Below are positions 48,751-58,896 of a stretch of 64,000 bases of DNA, piece by piece. The DNA lies in the NCBI RefSeq assembly GCF_009870125.1, contig NC_046681.1:8879001-8943000 (forward strand). The letters are read 5' to 3'. Within the stretch, counting starts at the first letter, position 1. Each line of letters opens with the position of its first letter. Source of the stretch: Drosophila pseudoobscura (lineage: Eukaryota > Arthropoda > Insecta > Diptera > Drosophilidae). The notes beneath the pieces were generated by a model. It did no database searches and had not been told where the DNA came from. It worked only from the letters and a program-made list of their open reading frames with translations. Made by a program: the position numbers and the translations under genes.

Positions 48751-49349
48751 ATGTGCTTCAAAGACCCAAGAAATAATGCATTGCTCGCCGGAGTAAGTGC
48801 GATATCATTTGCAATTATCACCCTATTTATAGAATTTGTAAGTGGTAAGTAAATGATCTTCATATGTGAATGATCCATGCATATCGTGCATTATTCCATA
48901 GATCAAAAAGATTGGTTCGTTTATAAAAATGATTGGAAAATTAAAGCTGAATTCGGAATATGGATTCTGATTGGTCTAGCCGCTGTTGCACTTCTGGTTG
49001 GGGCGTTTTTGGCAAGTATATGCCTTCCGCATCATATGACGTCACTAATCTGATTCTTATTTCCTATACAGAAGAATCGTTACATTGTGCTGGTATGGCT
49101 CGTCGTAGTTTTCGTGTGCGGAATCGTTTTGCTCGTTTTTTACATCGTATTTATAGGGAAAGCTACTGAACATTCGTATATTATATCAGGATCACTGAGA
49201 TTTGCCGTCTTCATCCGTAAGTTTGCAGTCAATTGCATTTGCAGGATCTGACAGAAGAACTTTCTCTTACAGCTTTTTTTGTGATTTGGACTTGGCTGCC
49301 ACTGCTATACTATCGGGAGCTCTCTGGCGACACCCTGTTCTGTAAATAG
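48751..49349 (+). CDS. small four-TM membrane protein, copy A
   Basis: CDS join(48751..48844,48902..49011,49072..49216,49273..49349), 141 aa. Four predicted hydrophobic helices at about residues 10-30, 49-68, 72-95 and 111-128 (cores SFAIITLFIEF, WILIGLAAVALLVGAFL, IVLVWLVVVFVCGIVLLVF, VFIPFFVIW). The loop between helices 1 and 2 is short and charged, and the tail ends GDTLFCK. There is no signal peptide beyond helix 1. The second intron uses a GC donor (TTG|GCAAGT). The nearby GT at 49016 would put the next exon into an Arg-rich frame that stops soon, while the GC choice continues helix 3 and joins exon 4 in phase in both copies. Family not identified; it resembles small arthropod tetraspan proteins only in layout. 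AATAAA at 49370. Function unknown. Confidence 0.75.
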
Positions 49350-49369
49350 ATATCGTGAATTTGGTATTC

Positions 49370-49375
49370 AATAAA
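49370..49375 (+). terminator. poly(A) signal, copy A
   Basis: AATAAA 21 nt after the stop codon, conserved at the matching place in copy B. Confidence 0.65.
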
Positions 49376-49540
49376 TCTTGAATTGTGCCTTCGTCTCCAT
49401 TTTCCTGCATCGAATAATTTGGATTTGCGGAGCGGAAAGTGTATTGAAACAGCCTAAAAAGCAGCCAACGCCACGCCGTGCGCGCACTTACTCATTTGCT
49501 GTCTCTCTCTCTCTCTCACACAGTTCGTCGTGCAATTTGT

Positions 49541-49554
49541 GCGCCCCCTGGCGG
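49541..49554 (+). promoter_or_regulatory. CTCF-like motif, left arm
   Basis: GCGCCCCCTGGCGG differs at one position from the insect CTCF-type consensus as I recall it (GCGCC..CT..TGG). It is retained in both arms, within a well-conserved block, so orientation is opposite at the two sites. Confidence 0.4.
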
Positions 49555-52399
49555 AGGAAAGCCATGTATGGGTATTAACGTAGAGTCGCGGTCGCAGCAG
49601 CGACTCATAACGTTCCCCCTCGTTTTTTCCTATGTTCTATCTCCCGCTCTTTGGGGATCTCTGGTTTTTTTGGGTGGGGGGCTTGGGGTTGAGCGGAATA
49701 CTCTTCTGGATTTTGTTAACTTTGTTATATTTGCTGTTGGGCGATGGTGATGCGGGTGGTGCTGATGCTGCTACTGCTCGGCGCTATTCAATTTTCAATA
49801 AAATATGTAAATTTATACCGCATTCTGTTGTCCTCCTTCCTGCTGTTGTTCTGCTCTCTCGTTTTTACACTTGGAAAAAAAATATGTTTGTGAAGGAGTT
49901 CTAAAGATATTTCCATATGGAAAGAACAATCATCTATAAGGTACATATTTACTCGGTTACAAAACATCGTCAACAGACTTTTTGTATTTAAATATATTAT
50001 ATATTTTATATTTACTAATCCTACCACTATAAAGAACACTTAGGCAATATACATTTTAAAATCTTTATGGCTTCGAAATTCTTTCGGCTTACGGCTTCTT
50101 ATTCCTAGCTCTAGATTTCACACCTTTTCACATATCTATAAGATCTTGTTTTCGCTCAGTGTACTCTCATCTTTCTCCCTTCTCTACCTCAGCCGCTTCG
50201 TACTGGTCTTGTCGCTCTGGCTCTTATCTCAGCCGTTTCTCATCGGCAACATTTGATAGCTACAAGTTATGGTCATGGCTCTCCCTCACTCCACCCCTCC
50301 CTACATCCCCGCCATCCTTGCCTCTTTGCCACACACTCGCCTGCCTGACTGCCTGACTGGCTGTCCCTGTCTGGCACTAAGCAGTGAAGTATGTTATTAA
50401 TTTGTAATTTGTTTATGGTTATTTGTGCACAAATCAAAGGCCAGAGATTGTAACTTTGAAGTAGTCGATGCCAGAGAGCTTACCCAGAGGACAACTTTGT
50501 GCTGACGGTTGGCTCCGAGTGGTAACACCGGAGAGGGGGCGATAAGGAAAATCATTTTGAATATTTAAACAGAATTATCCCATGATAAACTCGCTGAAAT
50601 TGAGACGAAAATTGACAGAGCGTGTATGTCGTTTGTTCAGAAGAAAACTTCGAACATTTTCTCTGGATTTTGGCTTATAAAAATGTAGTGATTTATGGAG
50701 TGATATAGGGTTCCATTGGATTTGAGGATTGGGCAGTTTAAGGCCTGAACGAAATTCCATTTAAAAATCGTTTTCATTTAAATTCCAAGAGTTCCTTTCA
50801 ACACGAACTTTTCTATTAGTTAGTGAATAATTTGTACACATTTTTCAATTAAAATGCCAGTTCATATGCTTGATTGGAATTAAAGCCAATCAAAAACCAA
50901 TCCAAATTCAATAACAAACAATTTTTAACCATATAGAAACATTTCTATGTATTTAGCTGTGAAAATTCATTATTTTATTGCGATACCCTAAAAAGAGATA
51001 TGTATGACCAATCCCGGGTCAGATACACAAATCTACAGCCGGTCAAGGGGGGAAAATTGGTTATGGAGTGCAAAGGAAACAGAATACAATACCTGCTCTC
51101 TCTAGTCATTTTCGGAATTACGTATAATTTATAGAAACCATTTTGCCAGGGTATTGAGCACTTTGAAACATCTCATTCCGCTCTCCTTTGTTGTTTCCCA
51201 TTTGACTTTGTTGCTGTTTGCTGTGAACCGAAGAGTCAAAAAGCAAACGCAACAATATAATCAATCATTAAACTTCAATAGTCACGGTTTTTCTCGCCCA
51301 CCCGCCAGCCATCCAGCGGCTAAACAAATCAAATCAAATGAAATAAAATGTCATCGACTGGTGGTGCGGTTATTATTTGACTTTTGCCGTTTTTATAAAA
51401 CACAAGAGAAGCCCAAGTGGTAGCCGAAACTTTAGATACCCTGTGCCCTGTTCGAGAGAATATTCAATGATAGATCCCGCTTTGAGCGGATCGTATTTGA
51501 CTTTTGTATACACTGAGGGACTGTACATTTTTGAGTTGCAAAACATCTGGTTAACGCATCTAAAGAGCAGGCAACAATTCACTCATTTTGCATTCATTGT
51601 CATTCGCTTTTGCTTCCCATCTATCCCCCCATTCCTCCCACCGCCCCCTGATTGCGTTCTATATGAGTATTTATTCATGCATTTGTTTGCTTTCTGACGC
51701 TTGCTTCCGAAAAATTATGTGCAAACAAAGTTGAATTAAAACAAAAATAAAATAAAAAAAAAAACCAACCCAAAAAAGAGAAACCGAATAAAATTGTCAA
51801 ATAAGCGCAAAGACAAACAAAAGCGAAAAGCGACGCAAAAAGCAGCCAACAAAAAATGACACATGGCAAAAGACAAAAAACAAAAAAATATACCAAAACA
51901 ACAATAAGCATACACATACAAAGGCAATTTAATTGCCAGTCCTGGCCGGAAAAAAAACTGAAAAAAGCAAAGAAATTATATGAAATAAGAGAGAAAGAAC
52001 AAAGAACAGGGTCTGTGCTGCTTTGTCAATGTTAATTTTACTGTACAGCAGGGCACAAGTTCATAAATAAGTGTACAAGGAGGGGGTGGGAAGGGGGAGG
52101 GGGAGTCCCCCCATTGTTGTTCAAGTATCTGCTAGACACAAGAACATTCGCTCAGGACCTCTTCTCGTTCATCCTTATGACATGCAAAAGGCAAGCGGCA
52201 CGCTTTCCACTTGCCTCACTCAAGTTTTGCTAAAACAAAAGTTAATTAGAATGTTCCTCCATCATAATGCGTGCCCCACCCCTACCCCCAAAAACAAAAA
52301 CAGAAACCTACAAAAAAAAAACAAAATAACATATAAGAATGGTTCGAGTCGATATTGCGACTTTGGGATACCCTGATACGGTTTTCAGATTGCAGATTA

Positions 52400-52567
52400 A
52401 TGAATAGGAATGAATATTTCATCGTGTTTAAATATTTGATCAGAGCATCTTCTCGAGATCACTACAGAATTGTTTTATGTTCAACTTTTCTAGGGTTAAG
52501 TGTCATATTATTATCGCTAGGTGGGTTGTTCCTTGCTCTAGATCGTAGCCTTTTTTTTGGCATTTAG
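52400..52567 (+). CDS. possible small single-TM peptide
   Basis: From the ATG at 52400 a 55-codon frame runs through a basic stretch (RASSRDHYR) into a hydrophobic segment (CSTFLGLSVILLSLGGLFLAL). A possible acceptor (TATCTTCTAG) near 52675 precedes text that could extend it in phase, but the donor at 52544 would be weak. No homolog recognised. It may be chance. Confidence 0.2.
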   Translation: MNRNEYFIVFKYLIRASSRDHYRIVLCSTFLGLSVILLSLGGLFLALDRSLFFGI

Positions 52568-53559
52568 TACTAAACGTATCGTCATAATTTTCGTAAATTT
52601 ATTGAGGCAACTATTGTGACAATATTCCGCAAAAGAGCTTAAGTATCTGTTCCCTTGGCTTTTATTATCTTCTAGACTCTGGCTATTCTATAGGTTCTCC
52701 TCTGAGCAATATCTATGGATCCTGATCAGCCTTTGGTAGATGCCCCAGCACTTTCTTCTGTTACATGACTAAACATTATTGCTGTATACCCTGGGTCCTT
52801 GCCAAATCCCCGGGCATGATCAAACCGTGAACAGAAGCTGAGGCGCAGACAAAGTTGCAGGCAGTAAATTAGATTAACAACAACAGAAGCAAAAGCGGCA
52901 GTCGGCAGTCGTTGACAAAACAAACGCAACAAGCAATTAAAAATGTAAAATTTCTCGCTCTCAGCTTTCTTCAATTTCCCCCCCAAAACAAAAAAAACAC
53001 TATACAACAGCCAAAAAATAAACAGAGAATCCAATAGATTTGGATATTACGAAATACGGAAATATTGCGAAAGCTTCAAATTTAAAAGATAAATAGATTT
53101 AGACAAAATAAAAGTCCGATTTTGTTATCTAGTGTTTTATGCGCAGCAAAAAAGTTAAATGAAGCATTGCATACTTTCGGGGGCAAGCAGGGCAACGAAG
53201 CAGTTCGGTTTAGGGAAGAGCTGATAAAGCAGTGTTCATTTAGATTGTTTTAGCCTCGACATCCATATGAGCAATGATTTACCAAAGATAATAATTTAGG
53301 CGATTTTTAAGACATTTTTAATTAAAACAGTTTTGGTAACCCTGGAAGAGCCTTCGCCACGAACGCTACTGAACCTTGATCAGTATTTTTTTCTCTCTAC
53401 TTTGCAGAGCGTAGATAAGTTATTGTACTCTCTGAAAGGTAGTACTTGTCGAATGCAATTTGTGTGGCGTTTATTCTTTGAATTCTTTAAAACCCTTTCA
53501 TTTTAGTTGGCTGTACTGCGGATTGGTGGAGGTGATCGCCTCCAGAAGAAATAAACGAC

Positions 53560-53877
53560 TGCCATCTGTGCGCCTTACCATAGCCTTACCTCACTAATGA
53601 GAAGTCCAACGATTGTCCCCAGCATTATATTGAACAACCGATCCCTACAAACCGATTTCTCGTTTAGCATCTCAGTAGAATTGGTCCTCATAAGCCACCA
53701 GCTGATATTCGGAAATAGGTGCATTTAGAAGGCGAACTGAATTGGTAATACTGCAGTCATGGCTATAGAGCGGCCTGTGAGATACCATTTATTAGGAAAA
53801 AAAAGATTTATATATCAAATCAAGCATGTACTTTCTTCATCTGAGTCTGCTATAGTTCTTGCAATTGAAGCAGCCAT
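53560..53877 (-). pseudogene. broken protein-like text on the minus strand
   Basis: From an ATG at 53877, MAASIARTIADSDEES is followed by a stop. Further left come SEYQLVAYEDQFY in one frame and CRDRLFNIMLGTIVGLLISE in another, separated by a frameshift. The second contains a hydrophobic helix. It may be a relic of a small membrane protein. Confidence 0.2.
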
Positions 53878-54190
53878 TTAAAAGTCAAAATGTATAATTT
53901 ACTCTTGAATTAATGGGTTGTTTCCATGTCAGGGATAATATAGCTATTTGAATGTAAATAAAACATTGAAATATGGTTGAAACTGACTTTGAATTTACAA
54001 TCATAGAGTGTCAATCCGATCGTTTTGTAGCTACTAGCAAACACTATACAATACGAAACCCAAATACTTAGTATGTATTTTAATTAGAAATTGATTGTTT
54101 GATCCAAAAAATCGAGGGGGAACGTTATGAGTCGCCTCTACGGCCGGGACTCTACGTTTATACCCAACATCTAGTCAGCATGGCTCTCCT

Positions 54191-54204
54191 CCGCCAGGGG
54201 GCGC
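54191..54204 (-). promoter_or_regulatory. CTCF-like motif, right arm
   Basis: Reverse complement of the motif at 49541-49554, identical over 14 bases. The pair points in opposite directions about 4.6 kb apart. Confidence 0.4.
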
Positions 54205-54353
54205 ACAAATTGCACGACGAAGAGTGTGTGAGAGAGAGAGAGAGACAGCAAATGGGTGGCGTTGGCTGCTTTTTAGGCTGTTTCAATACACTTTCCGCTC
54301 CGCAAATCCAAATTATTCGGTGCAGAAAATTGAGACGAAAGCACACTTCAAGA

Positions 54354-54359
54354 TTTATT
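54354..54359 (-). terminator. poly(A) signal, copy B
   Basis: Minus-strand AATAAA about 56 nt after the stop codon, in the same sequence context (TTCAATAAATCTTGAA) as copy A. Confidence 0.65.
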
Positions 54360-54414
54360 GAATTCAAAATTCACACCAAATGTATATATATGTATGTAAT
54401 ATATATTACGAGTC

Positions 54415-55059
54415 CTAGGATCGGGACTTTCTACAGAACGCTGTATAGCCGGAGAGGTTCAGAAAGTACACCAGTGACACCCAAAACCAAATCACAAAAA
54501 AAGCTGTAAGAAAAAGTTCTTCCGTCAGACCCCGCAAATGCAATTGACTGCAGGCTTACCGATGACGAGAGAAAGTCTTACGGAGCATACAACAAAAAAA
54601 AATTCGCTATCACGTTTCCTTATAAATCCGGTGTAAAAAATGATCAAAGAGATTCCGCACACGAAAAGTACGACGAGCCATGCCAGCACAATGTAAAGAT
54701 TCTTCTGTATAGGAAATAAGAATCAGATTAATGATGTCATATGATGCGGAAGGCATATACTTGCCAAAAACGCCCCAACCACAAGTGCAGCAGCGGCTAG
54801 ACCAATCAGAACCCACATCGCGAAAATAGTTCTAGTAAGCTCAATTTTTGCATTATCGTAAAATAGGCCGTATCTTCTACTATCACCTGGGCGTATGGAA
54901 TAGCGTGCGATATACATACATAGGTTACGTTATGCATCATTCACATATGAAGATAATTTACTTACGATCTGGGTACCCCATAATTAGAAAGATGATTGAA
55001 CATACTATCGCAGTTATTCCGACTATTATTGTATTTTTTTGTAGATCTCCGCAACACAT
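54415..55059 (-). CDS. small four-TM membrane protein, copy B
   Basis: CDS complement(join(54415..54503,54560..54704,54765..54886,54966..55059)), 149 aa. It has the same four-exon, four-helix plan as copy A. Exons 1 and 3 are identical in length to A (94 and 145 nt), exon 2 is 12 nt longer and the C-terminus 12 nt longer (tail CRKSRS). Helix 1 text (GITAIVCSIIFLIMG) is strongly diverged from A while helix 2 (VLIGLAAAALVVGAFL) is nearly the same. The GC-AG second intron (TTG|GCAAGT) is shared. The start follows AAGAAATCAAA, nearly the same context as in A. All frames are open, so it is not a pseudogene by inspection. Confidence 0.75.
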
Positions 55060-56266
55060 TTTGATTTCTTGACTCAAAACTAAATAAAATAAATCAATCA
55101 ACAAAATTTGAGCCTGACAACGTATGTAAAGCGAACGAGATATAGATATATGTACATTTTTCAATGCATGGCCCCCTTTGTGAAATGCCACGCCCTGTGC
55201 CACCGCTACCGTAAGAATCGATCAGATCTGAAGGAGTATTGGGATACCCCTATTCCACATTCGACCACATTTTCTCAACAAGCACAAATTGCCACCTTTG
55301 TGCTTCCCTCTGGTGCAATCGAACTGTCTCCAAGGAGATAAATATAATAAAAAAAAAGCATTGGGCCAAGCACTTGAAAGGTTCTTCTAATTGCTGAGTA
55401 ACCACTGTACTTAGGCCAGACCTTTTCGCTTAATTTTGATCAACAATGCCAACGGGGGATGCAAATTCCTATAAAAACTTGAGAACGCATTAAAATCGTA
55501 TAAAATTTCTTCAGCAAACAAGAACTTCAGAGGCATTAAATTTGTCCCATTGCCCGGAAATGAAATCCCAAAAGCCAACTGCCTGGGCAAACACATCCCT
55601 GCGACTGTTAATTAGAGGACGCGACTGTACCATCAATGCTTGAGCATGTTTTTCTTTGGGCTGTATCAACTTTTAACTAACCATAATTTATGATGCTCTG
55701 TTGGTAAACTTTGCTCAAGCTGAGTGCCAGAGAGGCAGAGGAGACGACCTGCTCCGGCCTGGTCTGGCTCTGGTCTTTGCCCGTGTCCATGTCTTAAGCT
55801 ATTTTTAAATGGGCTTTGCCCAGCGACAGAGAGAAAGTTTTGCATTTGCAAACAAACAATTTTTGGCGAATTTTCTCAGAATTTTCGGCACCGACCCGCA
55901 CAGAAAACTGTAAAACCGTAACAGTTGACAGATCCTTCTAATGATAAACGAAACGAAAACTTGCAAGTGGCAATGGGTTTTTAATGAAGCCCCGACTATC
56001 CGGGAAGGCCTCAAAGTTGGCGAGGCCTCCTAGAGTCCTGGAGTCCTGGAGTCCTGGACATCCAGGACATCCAGGAGTCTTCAGCTGCAACTCAAACAGA
56101 GTGAAATGGCGCAAAAGTGGCTTTAAGCCAGTCGAGTGACCAACAAGCGACCGTGTTTGGTCATATTTTCAACACGGCTGGCAAATAAATAACAGGACAA
56201 ACTTTTCAATAAATAAAATTAAAAACTTTTCCTCTACGCTCGGTCAAAAGTTCGTCGCCAGGCGGC

Positions 56267-56288
56267 CACACACACACACACACACACC
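56267..56288. repeat. (CA)11 microsatellite
   Basis: Uninterrupted dinucleotide run. Confidence 0.9.
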
Positions 56289-56476
56289 CGAATCTCTTTG
56301 GGTTTCTTCTTGGTTATTTTTTTTGTTCAGCCTCGAATCAAATTCGAGTTGGGCAAACAAACAGAGTAACAGGAGAGCCCAATGGCCACGAATTGGGGTC
56401 AGGATAGACATGGCATGGCATGGCATGGGCCTAGGACCCGGCGACAGACAAACAAACGCCAATTGACCGTAAAAAT

Positions 56477-56504
56477 GTATACGTATACGTATACGTATAC
56501 GTAT
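56477..56504. repeat. (ACGTAT)n hexanucleotide repeat
   Basis: Four and a half self-complementary units (GTATAC overlaps), then GTATGTATAT. Confidence 0.9.
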
Positions 56505-57588
56505 GTATATGCCAGTTAAGTTGAACGCCTACGAATGGCATAGAAAAGTACGGCATCGACCGGTGATAGAGTGCTGTGTTTGAAAGGTGGGAGAGGGGAC
56601 GGGGAAGTCTCGGACTGCACAACTGCTGTAAACTTGGCCCTCTAAGTAAACCAAGTGAAGCGCTTGAGGTTTGAAAACAATCACCTTGACGGCTGAATTT
56701 CATTTCGAATATCCTTCGGCCCCGAAGTGGGTTAACAGTGAGAGAAGAAAGTTAGCTGCCAAATGGAATGGAGTCAAAAGTTGCTTCCCCTGAACACTTT
56801 TAGAAGTTCTAGTTCTAGATCTTGATCGATTCCAGATCGTATATGATTTCTCAAAAAATAAGCTAATGATCAATCTTTATCTTGACCTATTCAAAGCTTT
56901 TAAGCTTAAAACGAATATTTTTCCAAGGCTAGACAACCCCCGGCTCACTCGCTCGCGCTGATATGGGTAAGTAGCCGAGACAACGACACAAAAGATTTGT
57001 ATATGATAGAGAGAGAATGTTAAATCCCCATTTAAAATAAAAGATATTGCTGTCTGGAAATAGTTCTTCAGTTCAGCATCTCCCAAGGGCCCTTAACCTT
57101 TCGTATCCCATACATATACATATACATCTGTATATACCCAACCCTATCCCCATTGATGTATGTATTTGCCACAAACCTATTCATTCTGTCTGTGTTCAAG
57201 CGTTCCTTAAACTCCATAAATGAACATTTTGAAATATTTTTTTGCCACCCTTCCCACTATCCCACTGATTGACCCCAAAAACCCGCCAGTCCCCAGTACT
57301 ATTTGCACTCAGTGTAAGCAATCAGTTGAGCAGAGAGGAGAGCAACGGGCAACGGGCAACGAGCAACCAACAACCAACTGGGTTCTCGGTTCTCGGTTCG
57401 CGTCGCGGGGCAGCTAAATCAACTAAAAGTTGGTGCGAAGAAAAAACAAAATCAAATTTGGGTGAGTGGGGAATGGGGAATGGGGGGAGTGGGGAGGGTG
57501 TGCTGCGTTCGGATGGCCAAAAATGAATTGGTCAAGTGGAAAAATTGGCAGGGCTCTTGGCCAAACGGACAGCGAGAGATGGTATGGT

Positions 57589-57607
57589 ATGGTATGGTAT
57601 GGTATGG
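57589..57607. repeat. (GGTAT)n pentanucleotide repeat
   Basis: Four ATGGT units in tandem. Confidence 0.85.
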
Positions 57608-58874
57608 AGTGGGGTGGACCAGGGAGAGACACAGAGAAACAAGCATTCGCATGGAGCCATCAGGTTCGGGGGAAAAAGTATTGAAATACATTTAATGAAA
57701 AAGTTAGACAAAGTCGCGTGGGAAGGCCACACGAAAAAAAAGCACAGATTCGGAAAATGTTGGATCGAACTTGCTTTCGGCTGTGGCCGGCAATTGGGGA
57801 AAATACATTCGCTTCGCCCAGAGACCGCCACAACCCCACCCACACCCACACCCACATCCACACCCACAGACACACAGAGTTGATGTGATTTTGGTGTAAG
57901 GAAGAAGAACAACCAGGATGGAACATGCTAAACACTGATTGGGTTTTAATGCCAGTTATGGCTGAGTAGAAGGGACACGGGAGTATGCCATGTACTCCAC
58001 TTTATTGATCAGATTTGAAAAGTAATACGAAAGAAATTCGAAGGTTCTTGAACGACAGAGAGAGGGCAACAGTAACAGAAGATAAGGAATGGTTAAAAGA
58101 TAGATTTACCCAGAGTTAAGTTTGAACATTAATGGAGAGAAACTATTATGAGCTGAAGGTTCGTTTATTAATCCCAGGTTCCAGCATCTATTCCCCATTC
58201 CCTTGAAATCCAATTTGCACATTTATCTCGTCGTCAACGTACCGTCCCCATCGTCAATCATCTCGGCCCGAGATCAAGCCACTGAAACGGGCGTCTTGCT
58301 GATGATGGCCTGACCATGGTCCATGACTTTGATGCGATAACAAATGGGCAGAATCTTTGGCTGCATCTTGCACTGCCTGCTGCCTCCGCCTGTGGTGGGA
58401 GCCCTTTATGCTGCCTCCGCCTGTGGCCGCATCTTTGGTTCCAATTTGCGTGCCTTCTGGCTCTGCCACTGCCACTGCCACTGCCTCCGCCCCACATTTA
58501 TTCACACCATTCAGTGGTGAGGAGGGTATACCTGGTGGAACATTTTGAGCTTGGAACACTCTCTGGGCATCTCCGAGTGGATCTCTGATCATAGGGTATC
58601 ATTTAGTCGTAATACTCGGCCATAAATATCCAACTTTACGACTTTCTTCTGCGGCAACTCCGCTCTTCGTCCGTTTGCACAATCTGTTCCGGCAACTTCT
58701 TCTGCCCCTCTGTTGCTCCAGCCCCCCCCCTCCGTTCGTCTTCATACAGATATCCTCATTTTTAACGGCTTGGCATTTGCAAACTGCAGCGTCATTTAAA
58801 CTTTTCTCATTTGATGGCAGCGACGCCAGCGGAAAACTTTACGCTGCAATCGAAAGCTGCCTCAATGAGGGGAG

Positions 58875-58896
58875 CACACACACACACACACACACA
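58875..58896. repeat. (CA)11 microsatellite
   Basis: Uninterrupted dinucleotide run. Confidence 0.95.

Larger units (their letters stand above)
48655..49628 (+). repeat. inverted duplication, left arm
   Basis: Alignable by eye with the reverse complement of 54107-55145, from upstream of the small-gene ATG through its introns to about 280 bp past its stop codon (end near CCCCCTCG). Introns and 3' flank are far more similar than the first exon. The arms are separated by about 4.5 kb. Confidence 0.85.
49629..54106. other. spacer of the inverted duplication
   Basis: About 4.5 kb, mostly AT-rich and non-coding. Candidate pieces are a 55-codon plus-strand frame at 52400-52567 with one hydrophobic helix, and broken minus-strand protein-like text at 53560-53877. 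No transposase-like or long open frame is visible. Confidence 0.5.
54107..55145 (-). repeat. inverted duplication, right arm
   Basis: Counterpart of 48655-49628 in reverse orientation. It carries copy B of the small membrane protein gene, the same GC-AG intron, poly(A) signal, CTCF-like motif and CT tract. Confidence 0.85.

Noticed and set aside
49016..49071. GT-AG version of intron 2 in copy A of the four-TM gene
   Set aside because: It leads to an Arg-rich frame that stops before exon 4, whereas the GC donor keeps helix 3 and the phase of exon 4 in both copies. Kept only as a possible alternative isoform.
49378..49578. 66-codon frame downstream of copy A, with a similar frame in the other arm
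   Set aside because: Similarity comes from the duplicated 3' flank. The frames differ at the start and end, and the CT tract encodes a Ser/Leu run.
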